The notes under the pieces: generated by a model
Database searches by the model: none
Told to the model about the DNA's origin: nothing
The model's input: the letters and a program-made list of their open reading frames with translations, nothing else
Position numbers and translations under genes: made by a program
Shown: piece after piece, positions 45,411 through 57,286 of the stretch
Numbering within the stretch: position 1 is the first letter of the stretch
Layout: each line of letters begins with the position of its first letter
Assembly: GCA_023213395.1 (NCBI GenBank)
Contig: CM041465.1
Coordinates: forward strand, 13,020,001 to 13,084,000
Direction of reading: 5' to 3'
DNA from: Cycas panzhihuaensis
Taxonomy: Eukaryota > Cycadophyta
DNA length: 64,000 bases

Positions 45411-45605
45411 TTATTTAAGGGTGAAGATTATTCCATCAAGTATGGAGTTATCAATTAGGTTGTTTGAGGAATTACGAAGGGGCACATGAGTAAGTTGCTT
45501 AGTAACCATCATGCCTTTCTTAGACTTACTATTGATAATATTTAGATCATACTCTTTTAGGAGGATGACCCATTTTCCATTTTGTTTAATCAAATCAAAC
45601 CTCAA
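45411..45605 (-). pseudogene. G3 RNase H C-terminal fragment
   Basis: A 64-codon open piece reads LIKQNGKWVILLKEYDLNII, then SKSKKGMMVTKQ. It is the counterpart of G1 text at 2,915-3,005. The N-terminal two thirds of RNase H is absent and gag-like text precedes it, which marks the deletion joint near 45,610-45,640. Confidence 0.8.
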
Positions 45606-45639
45606 TATATGATCGTATACTTAATAATTAATACATGTC

Positions 45640-46900
45640 ATGGCAAATACCCTGATGTGATTGATATGATTTTGAGATAAAGTGCCATCAAACTTAGGTA
45701 CTTCAGGAGGATGAGGGCCAAGTTGGTCCTTAATGCCTCTAAGTAGAGAGAACTACTCTTCTAGTCCATAAAAGGATATGCCCCTAGTTGAACTAAAGGG
45801 TCAAAAGTAGGATAGGGAAGTTGATGATAATATCCAACATGTGATTGATATGTGGGATAAGATGGTTATCCTTATTGGTAGGGTATATAAGAAGGAATTT
45901 ATTAAGGCATGGCCCCATCTTGATAGAGAATGCCATATTGGGATAGAGGTTGGAAGTGTAAGGAGGTTACCTAGTGTATCTTAGAGCACTACATAAAGGG
46001 TTCTGGTAAGATAGGTTTACTTAGGCCATCATACCTTTTGGGGGTGTGGTGACACAAGGAGGTATGGGTAGTGTCATGGATGGATCCTGATAAGAGTGGG
46101 TCATCAAAATTAGTTAGGATGAATAGGATGAAGGATGTAGTAAGGGGTTTTTCCTAAATGGTCCCATGATGGGAGGGGTAGCTTCATAGAGGTGAAGAGA
46201 ATCTACTCTGTACGCAGGTGTAAAGGAAGAGACCCATAACTCACTATTGGGTCATGTATCTTAGTGGGAGGTATAAGGTAAGGTTACACAATATGGGTGA
46301 GGATTAGATGTATGGCCTCTATTATGTCCCATGTGGTAAGGATGAGGTGGAACAAAGGAAATAAATGGAGAGACCCAAGGCATGCTTAGTTATGGAATGG
46401 TTGCTTATAGTGTAGATATGAGTGGGATAGGTTGTAGAATTTAGTAGATGGGTTAAGATGTGGTTTAAGATAAATCAACTCTAATCCTATGTTAGGGATC
46501 AATGGGGTAAGAAGTGATGGTTATAAATTGGGTAGGCAAGACCATGGATTAAGGCATAGAGTGGAGTTGTATGGATTGAGTTGGTGGAGCGATAATGGCA
46601 GATAAGGCTAGGGCATTGAGAAGTAGGTGTGATGCCTAAGCAAGGGTGGATTCCCCTATTATTACCTTAATATGGGCCCTTATGGTTACCATAGTATCCC
46701 ATAAAGGGATATGATTCTGATCAAAGATAGGAATGTACTTGCCCTAATGGCCCTAATTGAATGAGAATAGTTGGGTATATAATTTAGGAACCTAGGTAGG
46801 CTACTAAAGAGCAGTGGCCCCTATGATGTAGGCATGAGACCTGATCAAGTTTTAATAAAACCCATTAGTCTTATATGTCTAAAATAAGTGGTTTACACCC
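45640..46900 (-). pseudogene. G3 gag-like remnant
   Basis: The minus strand reads RGIKDQLGPHPPEVPKFDGT near 45,720, followed by LSQNHINHIRVFAMTC. This fits the gypsy gag pattern of a proline stretch, P-x-F-x-G and H-I-x-x-F/Y. Upstream (46,900-45,900) the frame is rich in Pro, Tyr, His and Met. Stops are frequent. The end near 45,640 is truncated by the deletion. Confidence 0.5.
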
Positions 46901-49900
46901 TCATAAAGAGGTTGGTTAGATGGATATAGACCAATAGGTTAGGGACAATCTAGGGAATAAGGTTGGTATAGGTATTAGGACTATTTAGATGCAAATTAGT
47001 CAGCTATATGTGAGTCTTGGTCACTTATGGGAATGGATGAGTATTAAAAATTGAGATTAGATAGTGGGAGACCTTCTAGGCAATAAGAAAATCATTGCAT
47101 ATGGGAAGTAACCAAAGTTATATGAATGGAGTAGGGATGTGAGTATTAAAAATCCTCACATATATTAAATAGAATAAATTCCCTAAAATTGAAGGGCAAA
47201 GACAAAAGAGAGGAATGGGCAAGGACTTAACAATGCTAAGCTAATTACCAACTAAAGAGTCCCTAGTATAATTACTAGTAAATATGGGCCATCAGGAGGA
47301 TGAACATATAACACAATCAAACAATAAAACCCTAGGGCATTGTAAGGTCATGTGAGTTAAGGCACAAGTAAATACCCCTCACAAGGTGCTTGTGTACCTC
47401 TTGGATATAAGTATGAAACTTAGAACATGTTTTTTTGTGGCTAGTTAGAAGGGAAACACAAGTGGGTGTGTATAAGCCTAATATGGATCAAAAGGGGGTA
47501 CTAACCTATGGTAGACTACTCATAAGTCATGCTCCTAATACAATTATATGCTTTTATAATTACATGCATATAATAAGAAATCCTAACTAACATGCATATT
47601 CTAGCCTCATAAGTTTGAGGACTCATAATAATATGATCCTCTCTTTAGCTTAGAACTTGATATAAGCAATCATTCCTATTTTAGATGTAATGTAATGAAA
47701 TACAACACGTGATGGAAAGAATGAAGTGCTTATTTTCCTTTTAGGTTTTTACTTTGTTTTTTTTTAATTTCACTTTTCTTTGATGAGGAAACTATTTTTT
47801 ATAAGGTAAGGAAGGGTGAAGGAGGAAAGAGATGCCACCAAAACATACAAGAAGCAAACAATATCTTCCTTCTTTACTTCTACCTTCTTTTTCTCTTCTT
47901 TTTTATTTTTTATAAATAAGGGAAAAGATAAAAATAAATATAAAAAGGAAACCTACTCTTTCTTCTTTCTTTTTGTGGAGGAAAAGGGAAAACTAGAATA
48001 AAAGAAAATATACTTTCTTTTTTTGTTGGGGGAGGGGGGTGAAGAGAAAGTGAAAGGGGATACCTAGAATAATGATTGGTTTATCATGTAGTTTCTCTAT
48101 GATCCTCTTTTTATTTTTAATCCACTAAAGGAGTGCTCAAATGCAGTTAAGAAAATATGACATTTATATCCTAAAATTCTACAAAATTTTGGTAATGTTT
48201 CCGCATCCTAGATTATAATATGACAAAAATAAAAGTTGTCTTACTTTATACCTTTGGGAGGTTTTGGTGAAAATTGAATAGTATTTTAATTACATAATAG
48301 GCACTCTATCGAATGAGGGGGAAGTACTTAGATGACAAGAATAGGAAGAACGGTTTAGAATCACTCTTGAGTCTTCCAAAACCTATAGAAGCATAAACAA
48401 ACTCCACCTATAAGAGCAAATGAATAGCAAGCATAAAAAAGACACCATAACTATGGAAATATATGCTTTAAAATGTTAAAAGATGGCTGTGCAAATCACA
48501 TAAGCTAATAGCTTGGTAAGGGAGGAGATATGAGCCTTAAAATAAATTCTTATACCTCCCAATATAAAGACTAAACAAGTATTAATTGGTTGTGATTTCA
48601 TCCTACAAGGTAAATCAATTGATGGATAACAAAAAATTAAGAAGAGATGTAAAATAAAGATAAGGCTAAAATGAAATAAGAAGAGTAATACTCAACTCAT
48701 TCAAAGTGAAAGCAACAAACAACTAAAAAATTAACTTACTAATGGAGTATAGGGTGAGGATTCCCTCTTTCCAAATAGTGAGGATGAGGCCAATGACCTA
48801 AATTTACTAATTGAAGGATGCTCCAACATAACTAGTATGATGATCTCCAAGCTAGGAAGAAATGCAAGTAGTAGATAAAGGAAAACTCCAATTTCTAGTA
48901 GAAATTTGGTAGTATAATGGTAGCACCTTCATGCAAACACTTGACCTTCCCTTCCAATGAAAAAATTAAAAGTTAAATAGATGAAGGTGAGGGTGGAATG
49001 GCTAATTTTTAGCCCATAGTATAGGTGAAAATAATGGATCAAAATCCATAGGTCTTGACCATTGATTTATTTGAAAACCATATGGAATTCAAGACTTTTG
49101 ATATGATAAGGCTTCGTAGGGTTAACAAGATTAATATACAAAGATCTATAACTAACAAATTTCATACTAGGATTACACAAGTATAATAAATACACTATTT
49201 GTCATACTGAAGACCATTTTTGGATAGGTAACAATCATACCACAAAGTCTTTTATAATATGGACAATGATATTATGATACTATGAAGAATATCATGGTAC
49301 TAATTTTCTCTAGTAAAATAATAATTTATTGCCCAAAAAATACAATAAATAAATAATAACCAATGTAATGAGTAGAAATAACCATGGGATAGACCAAAAT
49401 AGTAAAGACAAAATAAGGGGAGTAATAGAAAAATAAGATGAACAACAAAGTAAAATAGATCAATATGGCCTTTTAAGGGTTTTAAATAACCTTTCCAAAT
49501 TTGCCAAGTTAAATGGATAAGCTAAATGGCTATTAATTAAAGTCAAACTCATTATCAACTGAGAAAATTATATGGACCACTAATCCAATAAACAAATAAT
49601 ACATACATATATAATCCAGTGATGTAACATGGTAAATAAAGGACTATATAAAGAAGTGGACACATACCTTCATTTACCTATTGCCATGATGTCCATGTCA
49701 TTCCCAGTGGCTAAGAAACATCTTCTTTCCACCAAAGAGAGGGGGTAGCTAACTTTCTACCTATATGTCATTGCTAAATGAGAGAGTTTATCTTATGCTT
49801 TTAGGTGTTTAATCTCCAATCCATGTTCTAAATAGGTAGTTTAAGGGTACCTATCCTTACCATGTGCTAATACATAGGGTATGGACAATCAAGTGAACTT

Positions 49901-50369
49901 TATTTCTCCTATTAAGAATGGTAAACTCTTTCTTCCCTCACCCTCTTAGAGCTTGAGGTTTGTTGTAATTAGATGTGGTTATTTCCATGCCACTTTTATA
50001 TTTCTATGAGATCCATCACTAGAATTGGCAAGTCCCCACCAACTTATCCATGATTTGATCTATCCTATTATCTTAATTCCTTTAGAACTCTCACTCTAGG
50101 TAATCCCTCTCTTGTCTCTTAAATCGAGTCTATTAATTTAGGTTAAGTAGGAGTTAAGGAGATAGGATAGGCCAATTAACTTAGGCGATTGTAGTTTCCA
50201 TAAGATAGGCATGTAGTGACATAGGAGTTATAGGCATTTATGCTTGATCGACCCCCTCATACTAGAAGGGCATTGGTATGTTATTTTATCCTTCCAAGGA
50301 TGCTAGTATTATGTTGATTGATATTATCTTAGTTATTGTTAGTATTTCTAGTTACTTTCGATCTTGTTG
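46901..50369 (-). other. G3 leader and unassigned sequence
   Basis: No protein recognised. A pyrimidine/purine strand asymmetry (47,740-48,060), with a G-run near 48,030, resembles the purine- and pyrimidine-rich tract ahead of G2 pol at 13,850-14,300 and may be the same leader element. The rest is A+T-rich with short chance frames. Confidence 0.4.
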
Positions 50370-51782
50370 AGGTTAATTATTTCTCAATAGCTTTATATTT
50401 CCTTTATTTAAGATATGACAATGAAAGATTGGTCAACCTATAAAGATCCTAGCACCATTTTTAACCAACTCCTAGGAATGAGTCTCTACTTATTTGTGTT
50501 TTAAGGTGAGATATGAATGAAAATGTGCTAGGCTAGAATGCTTAGTTATAATGTTATAGTAAAAGGTAGACTAGCCTACATAAATAAGAGAGGAGATTTG
50601 AGTTCAAGAGCTATAGTACTAATATTTTTGTTTATACTCTTTCCCTATATCTTTTAACTTTTCAAGTTTACTTAAAGATGGGAGAAATAACTATAATCAA
50701 ACATTCATATATTCCCAAGACAACTTTGCCTAAAAGGAAAGCAAATGAAACTAAAAGAAATCATACCTTTTTTTAAGAAAAATAGAAGTTTTTAATAATG
50801 AAATAAATAAAAACATCAAAATATTTTTTTTAGTATTTTGAATATATAAATCCTTTATTTATAATCTCTTCAATCTTAATTGTTCATAACAAAATTCAAC
50901 TTTAAATGAAAAGAAAAATGAAATAAACTTAAAAAAAAAAAATCATGCACATACCTGAATAGAGTAGGTTGATACCATAACAAGTTTCTTGTAAACTGAA
51001 GTTTGTCTCCTTGCATGGATGATCTGGATGAAGGTTGTCATGTTTTCAACCATAAAATATTTTCCAAGAAGAAAGATGAACTATAAAAATCTAACATGCA
51101 AGGCTAAAAATGAACATTCTCTAACATCAATGACAAATTTAGCTTCAAAGATTCAACATGCAAACTTAAATCTAAGGTATATGAATGGTAAAAGGCTCAA
51201 ATCCAAGTGCATGGAGAAAAATAACTTTTATTCAAAAGATATACAACCATGAGATTGGTAAATTTACTCTATTCTTTTCAAGAGCAAGTGAAAATAAACT
51301 GACATAAATTTTCTTTTCTATATATATATATATTTTTTATGAGAAGAGAGGAATAAGAGATCTAAGAAAATAAAAGCAATCCACCATAAAATATTATAAT
51401 GAAAGATATCACACTTGTGCCTTAGCATAACATCTTCCTTGTATCCAATTCTTTACTACTTTTCCCTTTGAAAAATAAGTAAAATAGGAAGAAATAGTAA
51501 AGATTCAATAAAATCACCACCAAAATAAGAAGGATGAAAATTTGACACCTATGGAAGAATGGGAGGGAGGAGCTAAATAATGAATAGTGAAGAGGATAAA
51601 TGTAATCATCTCTTCACCTCAACTAACCTCTAAAAGTCCCATAAAGGGTTGGCCTTTTAACCAAATTTTCAAAGAAAGAAAGAAAACAACAATAACAATA
51701 AAAATATTATGAAGATAGAATGGTAAACGGCATAATATGAGTATCAAATCATTAAAATCAAAGCAAAAAAAATATGAATAAT
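50370..51782 (-). repeat. Gypsy LTR, 3' part (shared by G3 and G4)
   Basis: This continues the LTR that starts at 57,286. The landmarks CAACCCTTTAT (51,653-51,643) and GTAGGCTAGT (about 50,578-50,569) match the G2 3' LTR in order and spacing. The inner end is placed where similarity to 43,545 fades. Confidence 0.65.
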
Positions 51783-51802
51783 ATTACCATTAAGGGGGAG
51801 AT
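51783..51802 (+). repeat. Relic of a copia polypurine tract outside the copia-3 5' LTR
   Basis: TACCATTAAGGGGGAGAT is the sequence that belongs inside the element, immediately before a 3' LTR (compare 56,120-56,137 and, reversed, 22,721-22,738). Here it lies before the 5' LTR. Left of 51,783 the sequence is host LTR. Confidence 0.8.
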
Positions 51803-52099
51803 TCAAAGGGTTAGTGCCATAAGGTCATTACATTAGTTTATTATTTGTAGAAAGGGTCTTAAGTGAATTTTAAATTAGATCATTTAAGTGAAATGCACTT
51901 TCATGTGCATTATGTGTAATTTTATTTCACCTAACCGTAATGCTCTCTCTCTCAATATAAAAGTAAAAGTTCAATGGAGGAGTCTCATTCTTACCTCCTC
52001 ATTTTATGAAAGTTACTCTCTTTCTCTCAAGTCTCTCTTGCTCCTATGTTTTCCTTTGTGTTGAGTGTATGCAAATGAAAGATAGATCCGCTCCTTTTA
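51803..52099 (+). repeat. Copia-3 5' LTR
   Basis: It starts TCAAAGGG, a mutated TGAAAAGGG, and ends CTCCTTTTA. The LTR TATA, CAATATAAAAG, is at about 51,953-51,963. Confidence 0.88.
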
Positions 52100-52101
52100 T
52101 G

Positions 52102-52114
52102 TGGTATTAGAGCT
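52102..52114 (+). promoter_or_regulatory. Copia-3 primer-binding site
   Basis: TGGTATTAGAGCT, one C-to-T change from TGGTATCAGAGCT. Confidence 0.85.
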
Positions 52115-52394
52115 TGCTTCCTCCATATTCCTCACTTACCCTTACAATGGAGCCATCACTTCCTTCTCCCCCACAATCCATGTGGGGAAGGAGATTATGA
52201 AAGTGGATTTAGAAATACTTTCAAGTTTTTATCATAGCATTTTAGAACAGTTTACTTTCCCTTTCTCTTTTGTAGGTTTGGAAGCATAATAGAAGGAGTT
52301 GAGTTAGAAGGCCTAAGGATTCCAATCCTTTGGTAGCCATTTATGCTATTTCATTCTTTTTTTCTTTCCCTTAAATAGTGACATCTAAAATACT

Positions 52395-52600
52395 TCATCT
52401 TAGATCATGGATACTGGAGTAACACAACATATGACTTGTCATTGCCAGTTCTTTCAAGATTTTGACTCTAAAGTTTGTGGTGTTATACACATAGTTGATA
52501 AATCATCTTAGCTAATTGAAGCACTTGGAACTACTTGCCTGAAACTCCTAAGCCTTCTACATTTTACCCTTATTGATGTTTTATATATTCCTACTCTAAA
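52395..52600 (+). pseudogene. Copia-3 protease
   Basis: IMDTGVTQHMTCH with D-T-G at 52,410-52,418, matching copia-1 closely. It directly follows leader sequence, because gag is deleted. Confidence 0.85.
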
Positions 52601-52839
52601 GCAGAACCTTCTCTCCCTTTCCACCCTTATTTCTTATGGATTTTATCTAAGTGTAATTGTAAATAATCAAACTCTCTGTGTCATTCAGCCTCCTTCAAAT
52701 GCTATAGTTATGATTGAAATTCTTGATGACAAATGTTTGCACATAACTAGATCACCATCCTTTGAAGCTAACTATGTTGATGATGACTCTACTTTTACCA
52801 CAATCCTGACTCCTCAAAAGTTGTCCCAAGCATCCCTAT

Positions 52840-53690
52840 TGTAAGCTTATATGGGCTATATCAAAATTGATTATTTAAGAGAACTACATCCCACTCTTCC
52901 TGGTATGCCTAGGCTCTCCTCTAATCCCTTAAAATATGAGTCATATATCTTGCCAAATCTTAAAGACAACCCTTTCCTCATAGTCAAATATATGTGGTCC
53001 TATGCCCATCCCTTCTCTCAAATAGAAGTGGTACTATATTACCTCCATTGATGATTTTAATAAGAAAGTATAGGTTACTTTTCTTGAAAAGAAAGATGAA
53101 GCTTTTTCTATGTTTAAATCTTTCAAGGCTCCCATGGAAAATGAATCTAGATTTAAGATCAAAATACTCGAGATTGATAATAATGGTGAGTACACCTCTA
53201 ATGAGTTTGAATCATACCTATGTTACCATAAAATCAAACATCAGACCATTGTTACAGGTACACCCTAGTAAAATAGAGTTGTTGAGTGTATGAACAGAAC
53301 CATCATGAACATGGCTTATGTTATACTACTATATAAGAATATCCCCATCTATATTTGGGTTGTGGCTATCTGGACTGTTGTATATTGTATTAATATTATT
53401 AGTCTCTCTAAGCTCAGCCCCTCTCCATATGAAATGTGGTATGGACAAACCCCCTCTATCTCCCACTTCAAAATTTTTGGCTCTACTTATTATGCTCACA
53501 TTCTAGAGGAACATAAAAACAAGCTCTAGAATAGAGCCCTCAAAGGCATCTTTATCGGATACCCTATGGACAAAATGGGGTATAAGGTTTTTCTACCTTC
53601 ATAGTGCAAAGTCATCATCACTAGAGATGCTATCTTTGTGGAGACTAAAGATCAATTACTTAGACTTAACTCCAAAATAACTTCATACTG
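52840..53690 (+). pseudogene. Copia-3 integrase
   Basis: MGYIKIDYLRELHPTLPG at 52,851 is the pre-integrase block of copia-1. IDNNGEYTSNEFES near 53,175 (second Asp region), MNRTIMNMAY at 53,290 and ISHFKIFGSTYYAHILEEHK near 53,458 follow. Several frame changes occur. The zinc-pair Cys residues are partly lost (YILPNLKDNPF where copia-1 has CIIAKSQRQPF). Confidence 0.85.
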
Positions 53691-53753
53691 ATTTAATGAC
53701 GTTACTAAATTTGATGTCCAAATTCTAAAATTAGAGGTAGAGATGCTTAATGA

Positions 53754-54026
53754 TTGCTCAAAATCTTAGAATCTAAGAATAGAGCCCTGAAGGATATAAA
53801 CTGTGACTCCCAAACAATGTGTGTATATCTAGTACTATCACTTGAGAACAAGCAACTTGACAAAGGCAAGGCCATAGTAAAAGGACCACCTTCTCCAACA
53901 TTAGTGGCTAGCCCATCTTCTCTAGCATCATCAACTTCCTCTGTGCCAAACATGTTACATGATCTTTTTCAAGATCAAAATGAAGACCAAGAGGCTATAA
54001 AAATGAAAACCTCATTCCCAACTTGA
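53754..54026 (+). pseudogene. Copia-3 integrase-RT linker
   Basis: A 90-codon open piece, MLKILESKNRALKDINCDSQ, then KQLDKGKAIVKGPPSPT, then LFQDQNEDQEAIKMKTSFPT. It matches the copia-1 linker at 24,750-25,076 nearly residue for residue. The linker is Ser/Pro/acidic and of unknown function. Confidence 0.75.
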
Positions 54027-54229
54027 GGTTTTCATGAATTATACTAGCTACATAAGGATATATGACTAGATGAGGTAGGCAAAACTAGCACTAGAAGTGC
54101 CCATAGAGTAAGGATATATGAATTACTTTTCGATAAGCTTGAACTAGCAGAATTGCACCTTACTTTTAATGAAGAGCCCCTAACATACCAAGAAGCTATA
54201 ATGTAACTTAAAGAAATACCATGAATAAA

Positions 54230-54770
54230 GAGTCTCTTATCAAGAATGGTACATGGGAGGTTGTTGATCTACCACTTGGAAGAAAGGTAGTTCAAAACAG
54301 ATAGGTGTTTAAAAATAAGTATAGATTAGATGGCATCCTAGAAAAACATAAGGCAAGGTTGGTAGAAAAAGGATTCCCATAAAGAGAAGGCATTGACTAC
54401 ACTAAAATCTTTTCTCCTATAACCAAGTGGCCTATAATAAGAACTTTTATAACCTTGGCTGCTCAACAGGGTTGGAAAATCCACCAACTCAATGTTAAAA
54501 CTGCATTTCTCAATGGGGACCTTAAAGAAGAAATTTACATTGCTCAGCCAAAAGGATATAATATTATCAGTCAGGAGCATAAGGTTTGTAGGCTCAAAAA
54601 TTCCTTATACATCCTAAAACAAGCCCCTCGTGCTTGGTTTACCAAGTTTTCTGAAAGAATGAGGCAACTTAGATATGAGGTTTGTGACTATCAAGATGTT
54701 GATACAATAATTTTTATCAAGCTCCAAAATTATAGTCACTTACCTCTTAGTCTTTGTGGATGATATGCTA
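54230..54770 (+). pseudogene. Copia-3 reverse transcriptase
   Basis: KARLVEKGFP near 54,352, IDYTKIFSPITKWPIIRT, QLNVKTAFLNGDLKEEIYIA at 54,490 and LKQAPRAWFTKFSERMRQL are RT blocks. The catalytic FVDDM is intact at 54,753-54,767. This copy keeps the three-T run at 54,678-54,680 where copia-1 has two. Confidence 0.9.
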
Positions 54771-54979
54771 ATAATGAGGAATAATGAATAGGTAATTAGC
54801 TAGCTGAAGAAAGACCTTACTAAAACTTTTGAATTTTTTAACCTTAAGTTGATGAAATATTACTTGGGAATTAAAGTAACTCAAAATAATGTTAAAATCT
54901 TTCTCTCCAAAGAGAAATATATCAATGATCTTCTAACAAAGTTTCAATTTGAAGATGTTTGACCAGTGGCTACACCTAT

Positions 54980-55664
54980 GGAACCTAATATTAAACTTTT
55001 AGTTGATGGTGATACTAGGGAGGTAGACACAACACTCTATAGGCAACTTGTAGGTAGTCCCACCTATACTACCAGAACAAAGCCAGATATTACATAATAT
55101 GTTAGTATTCTTACAAGATTCATGATAAATCCTAAGTAGAATCACCGGCAAGCTGTAATATAAGTGTTGAGGTACCTGAAGATGACCAATAAATATGGTC
55201 TATTGTATGAACCTAATGCAAAATTTAAACTTTATGCATACATAGACCCAAACTTTGCCAGAGATAAATACATAGGAAGAACTACATCTAGGTACATAAC
55301 ATTTCTTAGAATAATACCAATATCATAGAGATCTAGATGGTAGAAGATAATTATAGACTCAACTACTGAAGCTGAATATATTAGTATTTCTAAGATAAAG
55401 AAGGAGGTGATATGGCTTAGAAAATTATTAAATACATTAAATGCCACACAAACAAGTTCTACTAGCTTATATGTAGATAATCAATCTACAATCCAAATGT
55501 CTAAAAATCTTGTATTTCATGATTACATCAAATATATAAGTACAAAAGTCCATCGGATTAGAGAACTAGTTCATGATGACATAATTCAATTAGAGTACTA
55601 CCCCATAATAAATCAAGTGGCCAATATCTTCACCAAACCATTGAAGAAGGTCAAGTTTGAATAG
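54980..55664 (+). pseudogene. Copia-3 RNase H
   Basis: TLYRQLVGSPTYTTRTKPDI near 55,030 is the connection block. AYIDPNFARD near 55,238, STTEAEYISISKIKKEVIWL near 55,360 and LYVDNQSTIQMSKNLVFHDY near 55,468 follow. Pol ends near 55,664 with IFTKPLKKVKFE. Confidence 0.88.
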
Positions 55665-55731
55665 TTCTAAAGGCAACTTAGCCTTCAGGGCACAATATTT
55701 AACTAATTTAAGGAGATGACAAAAGGACCAT

Positions 55732-55843
55732 CATACTCTATCTCATTCAAAAAAATCCCTTGTGGGCATGAAAGTACAAGAGTAAGTCTTTGCTCTATCC
55801 CATTCATAAAAACCCCTTGTGTGCGCGAAAGGATAAAGGTTGT
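55732..55843 (+). repeat. Two ~55-bp direct repeats in the copia-3 3' region
   Basis: CTCTATCTCATTCA, then CCCTTGTGGGCATGAAAG, and again CTCTATCCCATTCA, then CCCCTTGTGTGCGCGAAAG. These are the same repeats as copia-1 23,013-23,112. Confidence 0.7.
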
Positions 55844-56119
55844 ATCATTTTGGAAAATCAGAACCTATGAAAACCCAAAAGTGCATGGGGGATGACCAAA
55901 TGGTATATGGAGACTTAGTAGATTTCAGTTACAAATTCATTGTATTGATTGGCTATCTAGCTTCATTTAAAGAGCCACCTGATCTAGGTTAGTAGATTGA
56001 AAGTTTATGGGTTTTTTTCCCCATGAGGATTTCCCACAAAAGTATCATAGTAGTTTGCTTTGTAAGAGGCTCAAATAAAGACCTGATAGGATAGAATAAA
56101 ATAGGATGAAATGACCTTC

Positions 56120-56137
56120 TACCATTAAGGGAGAGAT
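56120..56137 (+). promoter_or_regulatory. Copia-3 polypurine tract
   Basis: CATTAAGGGAGAGAT abuts the 3' LTR. Confidence 0.8.
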
Positions 56138-56429
56138 TGAAATGGGTTAATGTCACAAGGTTATTACATTAGTTGATTATTTCTAAAAAGGGTCTTAAGT
56201 GAACTTTAAATTATATCACTTAAGTGAAATACACTTTCATGTGCATTATGTGTAATTTCATTTTACCTAACTCTAACGCTCCCTCTTTCAATATAAAAGT
56301 AAAAGCTCAATGGAGGAGGCTCATTCTTACCTCCCCATTTTGTGAGAGCTACTCTTTTAAGTCTCTCTTACTCCCATCTTTGCCTTTATGTTTAGAACAT
56401 GGAGATGAAGGATAGGTCCACTCTTTTCA
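56138..56429 (+). repeat. Copia-3 3' LTR
   Basis: It starts TGAAATGGG and ends CTCTTTTCA. About 292 bp, clearly of the copia-1 LTR family and considerably diverged from it. Confidence 0.9.
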
Positions 56430-57286
56430 CAAATATGGTAGTAGATTTTAGAAGAAATTTTAGCAAAACTCTTTCAAAACTCAAGTTCTTTTCTTCTTTT
56501 AATTCTCTCTTAGTTCTCTTCTCTCCCTAAGATGCATGAAATGAGTATTTCTTAGAATATTCAGGGGTTTTCAGTGGGAAGATGAGGTGAGGAACACAAA
56601 ATCTAGGTAGCAATGAGCATGATTAGGAAGGAAATTATATGCCTGACCAAAAAAATTACTTAGGGAACCATAAGAAATATGATTTCCTTTATAAAATGTA
56701 ATCTATAACATTTTATCAGGATGAAAAATGTGATTTTATTCATAAAATGTAATCTATCATATTTTGTGAATAAAATTATATTTTTAACAATGTCCAAAAT
56801 GTAGAGGAACAAAAATAAAAGATGAAAGGCAGGAAAATAAAACTATTAAGGATTATTAGTAAATGAAAGAAAATCAAATCTAGAAGGGATAAAGCAAAAC
56901 CTAAAATATATACTCAAAGTGAAAAAAAGGTTAGAAAAACACTATAAATTGATAATAAAACTTGAGATTAAGAAGAAATAACATAAAATGAGGCAAAGTG
57001 TAAGGAAAAGTGATTTGGAATAGATGTAAGAGAAGATTTATTGCTATGTTTTTCACTTATCAATACATGAGAAACATCATAGTATATATATCATCATTTA
57101 ATCATATAACATCACTAATAATTATATGAAATTTCACCAAAACCACACCAAATTCATTTGGAAACATAGCATTGGACTCCAAATACTTGAATATAATCTC
57201 ATTTAACAAGCAAATATAAGGATGAACAAGTAAATCTATTAATAAAACACATGGAAATATATGAGGGGCTAGACTTTGGTGAAACA
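56430..57286 (-). repeat. Gypsy LTR, 5' part (shared by G3 and G4)
   Basis: The minus strand starts TGTTTCACCAAAGTC at 57,286. It aligns with the G2 3' LTR (TTTTrGTGAAAT, then GATGATrATwATATACTAT, then the AAATCACATTTTTCAT-type stretch). Interrupted at 56,430 by copia-3, it resumes at 51,782. Confidence 0.75.

Larger units (their letters stand above)
43546..50370 (-). mobile_element. G3: gypsy element body with internal deletion
   Basis: Read leftward from the LTR at 50,370: leader (50,370-47,000), gag-like region (46,900-45,640), then directly the end of RNase H (45,605-45,411), integrase (45,270-44,150) and a short post-integrase piece shared with G1. Protease, RT and most of RNase H are missing. 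The left end abuts the G2 3' LTR, so the 3' half and the 3' LTR of G3 are absent. G3 is more similar to G1 than to G2 in RNase H and integrase text. Confidence 0.7.
51803..56429 (+). mobile_element. Copia-3: gag-deleted relative of copia-1, nested in the gypsy LTR
   Basis: 4,627 bp, with LTRs of about 297 and 292 bp of the copia-1 type. Collinear with copia-1 read in reverse, except that the interval from the end of the leader to just before the protease is missing at about 52,372. That is about 2.9 kb and includes all of gag. Protease, integrase, RT and RNase H remain with many stops. No target duplication is visible because a polypurine-tract relic replaces the left flank. Confidence 0.92.
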
